The position numbers were made by a program, and so were the translations under genes. A model generated the notes under the pieces. The model did not search any database. It had not been told where the DNA came from and saw nothing but the letters and a program-made list of their open reading frames with translations. A DNA stretch of 64,000 nucleotides from Planctomycetota bacterium (lineage in GTDB: Bacteria; Planctomycetota; Planctomycetia; Gemmatales; Gemmataceae): assembly GCA_016195405.1 (NCBI GenBank), contig JACPZP010000008.1, forward strand, positions 62,001 through 126,000, given 5' to 3'. Shown one piece after another: positions 44,961 to 53,509 of the stretch (position 1 is the stretch's first letter; every line of letters begins with the position of its first letter).

Positions 44961-45107
44961 AATCCGGCACGTTGCTGAAGCAATTCGGCACGTCGCTGAA
45001 GCAATTCGGCACGTTGCTGAAGCAATCCGGCCTGTCGCTGAAGCAATTCGGCATGTTGCTGAAGCAATCCGGCCTGTTGCTGAAAGAATCAGGAATGTTG
45101 ATGAAAG
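44961..45107. repeat. seven 21-nt tandem repeats
   Basis: Consensus AATTCGGCACGTTGCTGAAGC; the first six units are close, the seventh is diverged, and a partial eighth follows. The 21-nt period keeps all frames open and would encode heptads (for example LLKQFGT on plus, LLQQRAE on minus), but no complete gene with a ribosome site is evident. The rest of the 367-nt gap 44752-45118 shows nothing recognisable. Confidence 0.9.
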
Positions 45108-45118
45108 AATATTTGACC

Positions 45119-47365
45119 TTATCTTGCCGGCGAATAGTCGCTCACGTCCCACAACAGAACTTTGCCGTGACCGCCGCTGGCCAGCGTCCGGCCGTCGGGA
45201 CTAAAACAAATTGACGCTGCGACACATTGGGGCAGGACGAGCGTTTCGCAGATCACGCCTTTGCCGGCGTCGATCAAATGAATACGCGGCTGGGCCACGT
45301 CTTCGATGTGGGGTTCACGACCGTATTTGGGGAACATCTGCGTGAGCACTGCGAGCCAGCGTCCATCCGGACTGTAAACGGGACTGCGCACTAGTTCTCG
45401 TCCCGTTTCGGTGCGCTTGTCACTCAAGACGATGCTTTTGACAAGCTTGCGGCTTGCCAAGTCGAAGAGAAACAGCATTCCCACGTCGCCATTCGAATCG
45501 ACGCACGCGAAGCCTTTTCCGTCCGGAGAAAAAACAGGCGTCGAGAACGCGGAGTTTTTTTGTTCCCCCGGAAAAGAAGCCAGTTCCGTGCCCGATTCGG
45601 CATCCCAAAGCTTCAGGTAGCTCTGCCAAGTTTGAAAGTCACTTCGGCCTGGAAACACCTTGGAGTGGCCCACTACCGACTTTCCGTCGGGCGTGAAAGT
45701 CATGGCGTAAGCCATCGCGAATTTCTCGGTCACGGGGATGGACAGCTTCTCCTTAGCCGTTGCGACATCGATCAACTTGATAGCGGTGGTGAATCTCGAT
45801 TTCGTATCGAGCGCGGCGAGCGCGACCGTTTTTCCATCGGGAGACAAACAAGCAAGCCTAAGGTCTTCGGGGAAGGACTGGTGCTTGCCTGTTCGCACAT
45901 CCCAAATGCTGCAAGTTTCCTTGGGAGCGCCTTCCGTCTCTCCTGATAAGTGCTCACCGGTCACGATTGTAAGGCCGTCCGGCGACAGCTTCATCCACTG
46001 AATGCCGCGTGGCGGATCGTGTTTGAGAGTGGCCTTCAATTTCCCCGTATGAAAATCCCAAACACGAATGTCGCCGTCGAATTCCCAACGCGTCCCTTTC
46101 TTTCCTACCTTTTCTATCTGACTGCCTTTTCGCTTCTCGCGTGCCACAAATAAGGCTTTCCAATCCGGCGTGAGAAAGAAATACTCTTCACTTCCGCGAA
46201 ACTCGTGGCCCGTTTCGATCTTGATAAGTTGCTTGCCAGTCTCAACGTCCCAAAGTTGCACAATGCCGCCTGGATAGTCGCCGGCGACGATTCGTTTGCC
46301 GTCTGGCGAAAACCGAATTCCCTCGATATAGCTGCCCTTGTTGGGATGGATCAACGCACGTTTGAGGCGACTTGAGACCCCTTCGAGCTTCGGTCCCGGT
46401 TTGGAGGCGACCACGTCAATTTCGTGCTTGGAAGGAAGCACTTTGCCCTCCTTCCACGCATCGAAGGATATCGTCATCACGGCTTTGCCGGCGACGACGT
46501 TGGAAGGGGTCCGGACCGGACCATGTAGGTTGTAGTGTCAGCAGCGATCCTTGATTTCGTACAACTCCCTGACAGGCGGTTTGCCTTCGCCTGACGAAGG
46601 GTATGCAATCTCCACGACGGGAAAGGCTTTTGCCGGGATGAGTTCTTCGTAGCAGAAGAAAGCCGTTGCGCCTGCGCCAAGGCCGGGTGTGGCAATACCG
46701 AGGTACAGCTCTTCCTCCCTGCCGACGGTGCACTGGTGTTTGCCGTAAAGGGTGATCTTCATAGTCCCCGCAAAATGAATGACAGGGGCCGTCCGCGGTG
46801 AATCGCCGAATTCAAGCAAGCCTTGGGTGTCACGATAATGCACATACTGGGCGATGCGGCCGCTATCGCGGTTTCCTTTTTTGCCGGGAATTTCCGCGTC
46901 GATGCCAATGAGGATGCCGCGGAACTTAGGATCTGCTGCGACACGCTTCTTCAAGTCTGAATCGATGTCAACGAGGTAATCGATCTTGGCAATGTCGATG
47001 TGAAGGTTCTTCTGAACAAGATTGCCGTCGGGGATGTCGCCGGCTTCAAACTCAAATACGCCCTCTGCCGGTATCGTGTAGTCCCCCTTCTTGGCCGCGA
47101 TACACTCGCCGTCCTCCGTCAAATCGCCGTTGCCGTTGCGATCGACGTAGAGTCTGTCGCCGTCCTGCACGAGCCAGACGCGCGTTTTGGCTTCGGGGCC
47201 GAAGACGAGCAGGCAATACTTGGGCGATTTGGTTTGGTAGGCCAGCTCCTTCTTGATGGTGCGGTCGATCTTAGTCAGGTCGATCTTTGTCGGTTCGCCG
47301 GCTGACGTGACGGCCGTGGCCGCCAAAAGCAGAGGCAGCGCCATTGTGAGATGGGGCAAGCGCAT
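45119..47365 (-). CDS. candidate selenoprotein: exported N-terminal domain plus WD40 propeller, joined across an in-frame TGA
   Basis: The start at 47365 has GGAGG upstream and a signal peptide (MRLPHLTMALPLLLAA). Residues 1-275 are an exported domain with a DRNGNGDLTEDGE EF-hand-like stretch, ending in Cys275. TGA at 46538-46540 follows, then the same frame continues with 19 sense codons (HYNLHGPVRTPSNVVAGKAV), a beta-rich segment (TISFDAWKEGKV) and WD40 blades with SPDGK motifs to a TAA at 45119. No ribosome site precedes the first possible internal start (GTG 46480, ATG 46477). A hairpin 15 nt after the TGA resembles a bacterial SECIS. So one 748-residue protein with Cys275-Sec276 is likely; two genes or a nonsense mutation are the alternatives. 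Confidence 0.6.
46508..46522 (-). promoter_or_regulatory. SECIS-like hairpin after the in-frame TGA
   Basis: Read on the minus strand: GGUCC-GGUCC-GGACC, beginning 15 nt after the UGA. The stem is 5 bp (6 with a GUC triloop), and the loop shows GGUC, the loop sequence of the E. coli fdhF SECIS. The G/U of the loop lies about 21-23 nt after the UGA, within the spacing accepted for bacterial SECIS elements. Confidence 0.5.
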
Positions 47366-47405
47366 GACGTGTCCTCCGGAAGAAGCCGTTCGGATTGGAA
47401 ATACC

Positions 47406-47461
47406 CGTAGCGGAACTTGCAAAAGTTCCTGGCCGATCTGAATTCTTGCGAATTCAGCTAC
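47406..47461. repeat. palindromic repeat
   Basis: CGTAGCGGAACTTGCAAAAG...CTTGCGAATTCAGCTACG, an imperfect inverted repeat between treZ and the TGA-containing gene. Confidence 0.75.
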
Positions 47462-47479
47462 GTTGGGATTCCTTCGAGA

Positions 47480-49345
47480 CTAACACAGCGGACACTTGAG
47501 AACAACTGTCGCCTCGCCGGGGATGTGCCAGCCGGCGTCGGATTCCAGCGGCGGCGTGCCGGAGCCGCCGTAGCGGAGGTCGTCGCTCGACCAGAGGATT
47601 TGCCAGGGTCGGCCTGTCTGTGGGGCCAGGAGGGGCTCGGGGGCGGGATCGAGATGAAGGTCGCGGCCAAGATTAACGATGAGAAGGCGGTCGCCATCGT
47701 CGTCGCCGAACAAGCGAAGCACGAACGCCTGAGGACCAAGGACGGCGCCGTCGAGGCCACGACGGCGCTGGGCGCGAAAGACCGGATCGCTCTTGCGCAG
47801 CGCGATCAGGTCGCGGTGCAACGCATAGGTTCCAGCATGGCGCTCGCGTTCCGTAAAGTCAAGCTGGCAGCGCTCGAACGTTTTCGGATTGGCGGGGTCA
47901 GCAAAGATCGCCTGGGTCTCCGGTTGCGCCAGCTCCGCGAATTGGGCGAGGCTATCGCGTCTGCCTTTCGCCACGAGACGGGCCAGCTCCGCGTGGTGAT
48001 CGGCGAAGAACACGAATGGACTCGTGGCGGCGAACTCCTGACCTTGGAAAAGCATCGGCGTCCCAGGGGCGAGCAGCATCAGGGCGGTCATCGCCTTATA
48101 ACGGCCCGGACTGGTCAACAGGTGGCAGCGCTCGCCCCGGGCGGAGTTCGCGATCTGATCGTGATTCTGGATGAAGGTCACGAAGTGCCATGGGTGTAAG
48201 TCGAGCGCCGGAAAGCCGCGCCCCTTACTCTGTCCGGAGATGCGTTGACCTTGAAAGAGAAAGCCCCATTTCACGGCGGAAAGCAATTCCTGCGGCTCAC
48301 CGAGAAACTTGTTGTAGTAGCCGCCGTTTTTTCCGGTCAAGGCGACATGTGCGCTATGGTGGAAATCATCGTTCCAAAGTCCGTCAAGGCCATAGCCGCC
48401 TTTTTCCACAGGGCGGACGATCTTGGCTTCTTGGCGGTCATTCTCCGCGACGATCAGGGTTTTTCGCCCGCGCGCCGCTTCGCGCAAGCGCCGGCCGATG
48501 GCGGTCAAAACATGCTCGGCGGAGCTGTCGTGAATCTGCTGGGTGGCGTCCAAGCGCAGGCCGTCGAGATGAAACTCGTCAATCCAGTAACCGGAGTTGG
48601 CGACGAAGAACTCACGCACCGGACCGGAGTCGGGACCGTCGAAATTGATGGCCTCGCCCCACTCGTTCTTGTGAAGTTCGTTGAAATACGCTGCTGAAAA
48701 TGCCCTGAGATAGTTGCCGTCCGGCCCGAAGTGGTTGTAGACGACGTCGAGGATTACGCCCAAGCCGGCGGCGTGAGCTTGATCCACGAAGCGGCGGAAA
48801 TCGTCGGGTGAGCCATAAAGTCGCGTCGGCGCGAACAGGTTGACGCCGTCATAGCCCCAGCCGAATCGTCCCGGGAAATCGGCGACCGGCATGACTTCAA
48901 GGACGGTCACGCCCAGCCGTGCCAGCTCGGGAAGCTCCCTGGCCGTGGCCTGCCAAGTTCCTTCCCGCGTGAACGTGCCGACGTGCAACTCGTAGATGAT
49001 TTGACCTTCGATACCGCATCCGGGCCAGTTTGCGTCGGTCCAGGGAAAGGGCTTCGGGTCGATTACTTGCGAGGGACCGTGCGGACCGTCGGGTTGAAAG
49101 CGCGACGCGGGATCGGGAAAGCGCTCAGGTTTTCCGTCGATGCGAAAACGATAAAGCGTACCCTGGCCGACGGGGACTCTGCCGGCGAAATAGCCGTGGC
49201 CATCCGGCTGGAGCGGGACGGGGGCGGAGGCAGAGCTTTCCAACACGACTTCGATACGGCGATGGCCGGGCGCCCAAACCCGGAAGTGGGTTTCGTTATC
49301 GGATAACGCCTCCGCGCCGATAGGCAGTCGTCGTGCGCGATTCAT
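47480..49345 (-). CDS. treZ: malto-oligosyltrehalose trehalohydrolase
   Basis: 621 residues. An N-terminal E-set domain (THFRVWAPGHRRIEVVLESS) is followed by a GH13 barrel: WGYDGVNLFAPTRLYGSPDD, ILDVVYNHFGPDGNYLRAF, FHLDGLRLDATQQIHD (nucleophile Asp), TLIVAENDRQEA (acid Glu) and FIQNHDQIANSARGER. These are TreZ signatures; the enzyme frees trehalose from maltooligosyl-trehalose. No treY is adjacent, so it must be elsewhere if the pathway is complete. Length is normal. Confidence 0.95.
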   Translation of the reverse strand: MNRARRLPIGAEALSDNETHFRVWAPGHRRIEVVLESSASAPVPLQPDGHGYFAGRVPVGQGTLYRFRIDGKPERFPDPASRFQPDGPHGPSQVIDPKPFPWTDANWPGCGIEGQIIYELHVGTFTREGTWQATARELPELARLGVTVLEVMPVADFPGRFGWGYDGVNLFAPTRLYGSPDDFRRFVDQAHAAGLGVILDVVYNHFGPDGNYLRAFSAAYFNELHKNEWGEAINFDGPDSGPVREFFVANSGYWIDEFHLDGLRLDATQQIHDSSAEHVLTAIGRRLREAARGRKTLIVAENDRQEAKIVRPVEKGGYGLDGLWNDDFHHSAHVALTGKNGGYYNKFLGEPQELLSAVKWGFLFQGQRISGQSKGRGFPALDLHPWHFVTFIQNHDQIANSARGERCHLLTSPGRYKAMTALMLLAPGTPMLFQGQEFAATSPFVFFADHHAELARLVAKGRRDSLAQFAELAQPETQAIFADPANPKTFERCQLDFTERERHAGTYALHRDLIALRKSDPVFRAQRRRGLDGAVLGPQAFVLRLFGDDDGDRLLIVNLGRDLHLDPAPEPLLAPQTGRPWQILWSSDDLRYGGSGTPPLESDAGWHIPGEATVVLKCPLC

Positions 49346-49376
49346 CGTCTTTACTGCTTTGGTTTAGGAAACAGGG

Positions 49377-49552
49377 TGGTACGCCCACGCCAACGCGTGC
49401 AACGACTGCGGAGTATGCAATACCTGGCGTGGGCGTGAGGTGCTAGCAGGGGCCGCACGCCCACGCCTTCAATCCCGGTACCCAGTTTCTGTGCGCTCTG
49501 GCGTGGGCGTGCCACACAATCGTTGCTGCATGCGCCGGCGTGGGCGTGCCAC
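49377..49552. repeat. family C repeat, left flank of the LolA-like gene
   Basis: Boxes of ACGCCCACGCC and GGCGTGGGCGTG alternate; shared inner words with the copy at 50369 include GCGTGGGCGTGAGGTG and GGGGCCGCACGCCCACGC, in the same orientation. It ends at the stop codon of the gene at 49560. Confidence 0.9.
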
Positions 49553-49559
49553 TGGATTG

Positions 49560-50312
49560 TTACTTCTTCGGTTTGGCGAATTCGCCGGGATCGATCTGAT
49601 CCACGATCGAGTATTCGAGGACCTCAGCTTCGACGAACTTATTGCCGTCGCGCAGCACGATGACGGTTTTAGGAACCTTGCGGCCATCCTTGTCCTGATA
49701 CGACTTGAAAATGCGTTCCTCCTGCACCTCCATCTCCGTCATGGGGTCGACCGCCTGGCGCTCAATCTTCGTCAGCAGGTTAGTTTTCTTGTCGATGTAC
49801 ATGTTGAAGTCCTTGAAGCCTTTCCCGGAAACGCGGATGCCGATGGCGGGTTGGCCTTCGACTTTGGCTTCGCCGACGATGGAGAGTTTGTATTTCTTGT
49901 CCAAGAGAGGCGTAATCTGGCTCGCCTCAACCATGCCGCCAATGTTCTTAAACTCCTCCACGATCTTTTCGCCAAGGTCCTTGACCATTCCGTTGACGTC
50001 CACCCAGGCCTCTTTGCCATTGAAGATCGTGGTGACAGGGATCGTCATCCCGCCGACGGTGACTTCGGTCACGTCCTTAAACTGATTGGGCAGGCGGATC
50101 GTCAGATTTTGGACGATATCCAGCGTCATGCCGCCGGCTTCCACGGTGCCCTTGGCTTTCATGCGCAAGCCCTTGGGAACCGCTTTGTTTTCGACCCCCA
50201 TTGCTTTGGCTGCTTTGCCGATTAAGGCCCGAGCTTCGTCTTGTGGCTCGCCTTGCGCCGCCACGAGACCGGCCGCAAAAACGAGCACTAAAACCGCCGC
50301 GAGTCTACGCAT
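49560..50312 (-). CDS. exported LolA-like protein between two direct repeats
   Basis: 250 residues with a signal peptide (LAAVLVLVFAAGLVAAQG). The body is beta-rich with paired strands (GLRMKAKGTVEAGGMTLDIV, TTIFNGKEAWVDVNGMVKDL, KKTNLLTKIERQAVDP), the half-barrel look of LolA/RseB-type lipid-binding proteins. No cysteine lipobox is present, so it is likely soluble in the periplasm. Both flanks carry near-identical 180-nt family C repeats, so the gene could be lost or duplicated by recombination. Function not known. Confidence 0.7.
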   Translation of the reverse strand: MRRLAAVLVLVFAAGLVAAQGEPQDEARALIGKAAKAMGVENKAVPKGLRMKAKGTVEAGGMTLDIVQNLTIRLPNQFKDVTEVTVGGMTIPVTTIFNGKEAWVDVNGMVKDLGEKIVEEFKNIGGMVEASQITPLLDKKYKLSIVGEAKVEGQPAIGIRVSGKGFKDFNMYIDKKTNLLTKIERQAVDPMTEMEVQEERIFKSYQDKDGRKVPKTVIVLRDGNKFVEAEVLEYSIVDQIDPGEFAKPKK

Positions 50313-50368
50313 CGCACAACCTTCCTTTCAAGTGATAATTGTCTCAATCCCAATTCCAAAGTCCAAGC

Positions 50369-50548
50369 GTGTGGCACGCCCACGCCGGTGCATGCAGCGA
50401 CTGCGGATTGTGCAACACCTGGCGTGGGCGTGAGGTGGTTGCGGGGGCCGCACGCCCACGCTTTCAAACGCCGAATGCTGTTTCTTCACGCGCTGGCGTG
50501 GGCGTGCCACACGATGGTTGCTGCACGCGCCGGCGTGGGCGTGCACAC
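50369..50548. repeat. family C repeat, right flank of the LolA-like gene
   Basis: GTGTGGCACGCCCACGCCGG...GCGCCGGCGTGGGCGTGCAC. Direct-repeat partner of 49377-49552 and related to 22899-23045. Confidence 0.9.
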
Positions 50549-50600
50549 AATCAATAGACAGCACGCAAGAGAATTTCGTCTTCCGAATCCGGATATTTCT

Positions 50601-51806
50601 TCAATCCTCACTATCCGGACCCTGTTGCCGGGCCGCCAGTCGTGACGGCAGCGACCAGAGCGACGCAAACCCTTTGGCCCATTGATTGTCGAAGAATTCG
50701 AGATTGGTCTGGTTGGCGAGCCGGCTATCGTAAAGGCTATGCGGGCTGCGCCGACCCATAACGCTTACCGACCCTTTGTACAGCTTCAGCCGCACTTCAC
50801 CGGTGACGAGCCGCTGCGACTCATCGAAGAACGCTTGCAGAGCGCGCCGGGCGTCGTGAAACCAAAAGCCCATGTACACCAATTCCGCATAACGCCGGCT
50901 TAGGGCCTCACGTAGCTGGATCGTTTCCCGGCTCTGAACCATGCTTTCAAGATCGCGATGGGCGGCATGGAGAATCGTCGGCGCCGGCGACTCGTAAAAC
51001 TCGCGGCTCTTGATGCCGAAGAGGCGATCTTCGACGACATCGCTGCGGCCAATCGAGTGATCGCCGCCCAAGCGATTCAACTCACGCACCAGCTTGATAG
51101 AATCGATTTCGGTTTCATTCAGGCTCTGCGGAATGCCTGCCTTAAAGCCGATGGTGATGTTCGCGGCCTGATCCGGGGTTTTGTCAAGCGCGCGTGTAAG
51201 GACGAAAGCCTCGGCGGGCGGCTCCTTCCACGGATCGGTGACATCCGACAAATAGAGGCTGACTCCCCAGAGATTACGATCGACGGCGACCGGCCCGCCC
51301 TTGGGCTCTTCGATGGGCAAGCGGCGCTTGCGTGCGTAGTTGAGCTTGTCCTCCATGTTCTTCAGGTTCCACTCGCGGACCGGGGCCAGCACGCGCAAGC
51401 GCGGATCCTGCGCTCCGATGGCCGTTTCGAGGCGAACCTGGTCGTTGCCCTTGCTGGCGGCGGCGTGGGCCACCGAGGTGCAGCCTTCCTCACGCGCGAC
51501 GCGCACCAACTCCTGAGCGATGAGATACCGAGCCAGGGCGCTGCCCAAATAGCAGCTACCTTGATAGATCGCATCCGCCCTGAGCACAGGCAGGGCGAAA
51601 TCGCGCAGAAACACTTCACGGCGATCGACCACCTGGGCCGACGACGCGCCGAGTTCGAGCGCCAATTCTCCGAGCGGTTCCAGATACGTTTCCTGCCCCA
51701 AGTTGATCGACAACGTCACGACTTCGTAGCCACGCTCGTTGGCCAGCCAGTGCAAGGCCAGGCGTGATTCGAAATCGCCATTAAATGCGAGAATGGTGCG
51801 GGGCAT
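50601..51806 (-). CDS. argG: divergent argininosuccinate synthase
   Basis: 401 residues, the usual ArgG length, with GNDQVRLE, GPVAVDRNLWG, SDVTDPWKEPPAEAF, FKAGIPQSLN and DHSIGRSDVVEDRLFGIKSR all in place. The N-terminal ATP pyrophosphatase loop, normally SGGLDTS, reads FNGDFES (ILAFNGDFESRLALHWLA), and the usual STGKGNDQ is AASKGNDQ. It should join citrulline and aspartate in arginine synthesis, but the altered ATP loop makes activity uncertain. No other arg genes are next to it. A specialised ArgG subfamily is the alternative to loss of function. Confidence 0.85.
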   Translation of the reverse strand: MPRTILAFNGDFESRLALHWLANERGYEVVTLSINLGQETYLEPLGELALELGASSAQVVDRREVFLRDFALPVLRADAIYQGSCYLGSALARYLIAQELVRVAREEGCTSVAHAAASKGNDQVRLETAIGAQDPRLRVLAPVREWNLKNMEDKLNYARKRRLPIEEPKGGPVAVDRNLWGVSLYLSDVTDPWKEPPAEAFVLTRALDKTPDQAANITIGFKAGIPQSLNETEIDSIKLVRELNRLGGDHSIGRSDVVEDRLFGIKSREFYESPAPTILHAAHRDLESMVQSRETIQLREALSRRYAELVYMGFWFHDARRALQAFFDESQRLVTGEVRLKLYKGSVSVMGRRSPHSLYDSRLANQTNLEFFDNQWAKGFASLWSLPSRLAARQQGPDSED

Positions 51807-51810
51807 TTGT

Positions 51811-51990
51811 TACTGGCTAGTGGTTAGTTGTCAGTTGTCAGTTGTCAGTGACTTTGTACCTCCGCGAGCGATTAAGTCCACGGTTGCGAGTTGCAAGCGC
51901 ACGTCATAAATCAATCCCTGACGACTGATCACTGACAACGGACCACTGATGACAGACAACAAACCACTACCCACTAACAACTACCCACTA
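51811..51990. repeat. family H repeat (GTTGTCAG arrays in inverted halves)
   Basis: Left half TAGTGGTTAGTTGTCAGTTG, right half made of CACTGACAAC and CCACTAACAACTACCCACTA words. It fills the divergent gap between argG and purB, where both promoters should lie. Confidence 0.85.
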
Positions 51991-51995
51991 TTCTT

Positions 51996-53396
51996 GTGAC
52001 TCCCTTCGACGCCGCTTCACCTTTTGATGCCCGCTATTACTTCGCGGATGCCGACTTCTATCGGCGGCTGCATCCGTTTGTGTCCGAGGGGGCTCAAGTT
52101 CGCTATTTGGCGCGCGTCGAAGGGGCGCTGACGGAGACGTTGGCGGATGTCGGCGTTTGTTCGCGCGAGGCCGCGGTGGAGATCGGCAAAGCCTGCGAAG
52201 CGATCAATCCGGAAGAGGTGTATGAGGAGGAGAGGCGGATTCAGCACAACATCCGCGCTTTGGTCAATTGCATTCGCAGCCGGGTAAGCCCGAAATCGCA
52301 GCCGTATGTGCATCTCTTCGCCACCTCCGCCGATATCATGGACACGGCCCGCGCTCTGTGCTTGGCGGAAGTCACTCGGCTCGTTTTGGTTCCCGATCTG
52401 ATCGCTTTGGAAAAAAAGTTGATCCGCCTGGCGCGCGATCACGCCGACACGCCGCAGATGGGCCGGACCCATGGCCAACACGCGGTGCCGATCACTTTTG
52501 GCTTCGCGGTGGCACTCTATGTGTCGCGCGTTGGCCAACGGTTAGAGTATATTATCGAGGCGGCTCGCAACCTTCGCGGTAAATTCGCCGGGGCTGTCGG
52601 CGCTTACAACGCTCTTTCGCTGCTCGGAACCGCGGAACCGGCCAGCGTCGAAGCCGCGTTGATGCGCCGGCTGGGCCTCGCTGCGCCGGAAGTCTCCAGC
52701 CAGGTGGTGCAGCCCGAGTACGTCGCCGACTTCGTCTACGCTTTGACGTCCTGTTGGGGCGTGTTCGCCAACCTCGCCGACGATTTCCGCCATCTGCAGC
52801 GCAGCGAAATCCGCGAGCTGCGCGACAAGAAGGCCGCCGATCCAAACACTCAGGTCGTCGGCTCCTCGACCATGCCGCACAAGGTCAACCCTAAGGATTT
52901 CGAGAACGTCAAGAGCCTGTGGAAGGCCTACATGCCGCGGCTGACGACGGTTTTGATGGACCAAATCTCCGAGCACCAACGGGACTTGACGAATTCGGCG
53001 TCGATGCGCTTCGTCACCGAGTTCACGGCGGCATTCGCCTACGGCATTCATCGCTTGAGCGGCTCGATCGACGGCATCGAACCGGACGTCGCCCGCATGA
53101 AGCAGATTCTGGAGGAAGGCAAGGACCCGGTGACCGCCGAGCCGCTTTACGTGCTGCTCGCGCTCGCCGGTCATCCCGACGCGCACGAGCAGGCAAGAAT
53201 CCTGGCCCGCGAGGCGCGCATCCAAAAGAAGACATTGGCGCAAGCGATTCAAGCGGATCGGTCCCTCGACGCCTATCTGAAGAAGCTGACGCCGGAACAG
53301 CGGCGCGTCTTGGATGATCCGGCGGATTACCGCGGCGCGTCCGCGGCACGAACGCTCGCGATCTGCGCGCAGTGGGAAAAGCGACTGACGAAGTAA
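51996..53396 (+). CDS. purB: adenylosuccinate lyase
   Basis: 466 residues, GTG start (MTPFDAASPFDARYYF); no clear Shine-Dalgarno because a repeat ends six bases upstream. The fumarase/aspartase superfamily motifs are present: TSADIMDTARAL, MGRTHGQHAVPITFG (general acid His) and the signature GSSTMPHKVNPKDFENVKSL. It catalyses two steps in purine synthesis. Length is normal. It is followed by a repeat and trxB. Confidence 0.94.
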   Translation: MTPFDAASPFDARYYFADADFYRRLHPFVSEGAQVRYLARVEGALTETLADVGVCSREAAVEIGKACEAINPEEVYEEERRIQHNIRALVNCIRSRVSPKSQPYVHLFATSADIMDTARALCLAEVTRLVLVPDLIALEKKLIRLARDHADTPQMGRTHGQHAVPITFGFAVALYVSRVGQRLEYIIEAARNLRGKFAGAVGAYNALSLLGTAEPASVEAALMRRLGLAAPEVSSQVVQPEYVADFVYALTSCWGVFANLADDFRHLQRSEIRELRDKKAADPNTQVVGSSTMPHKVNPKDFENVKSLWKAYMPRLTTVLMDQISEHQRDLTNSASMRFVTEFTAAFAYGIHRLSGSIDGIEPDVARMKQILEEGKDPVTAEPLYVLLALAGHPDAHEQARILAREARIQKKTLAQAIQADRSLDAYLKKLTPEQRRVLDDPADYRGASAARTLAICAQWEKRLTK

Positions 53397-53403
53397 ACAC
53401 TTA

Positions 53404-53488
53404 AACGCAGAGGGCGCAGAGAACGCAGAGAGAAGCAAGGAATTGCATCGTTTCTCTCAGATGACTTTCTCTGCGTCCTCTGCGTTCC
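53404..53488. repeat. family G palindrome (AACGCAGAGG...CCTCTGCGTT)
   Basis: Arms of repeated CGCAGAG words mirror each other around a 27-nt centre. It lies between purB and trxB. Confidence 0.85.
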
Positions 53489-53509
53489 TTCCCAGTAGGA
53501 GTATGAAAG

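Noticed and set aside
44961-45107. CRISPR-like array
   Set aside because: The units are contiguous 21-nt tandem repeats without spacers, and no cas genes are present.
44937-45214. Small coiled-coil genes on either strand over the tandem repeat
   Set aside because: Open only because the repeat period is a multiple of three; no start with a ribosome site, and the flanks do not look like protein.
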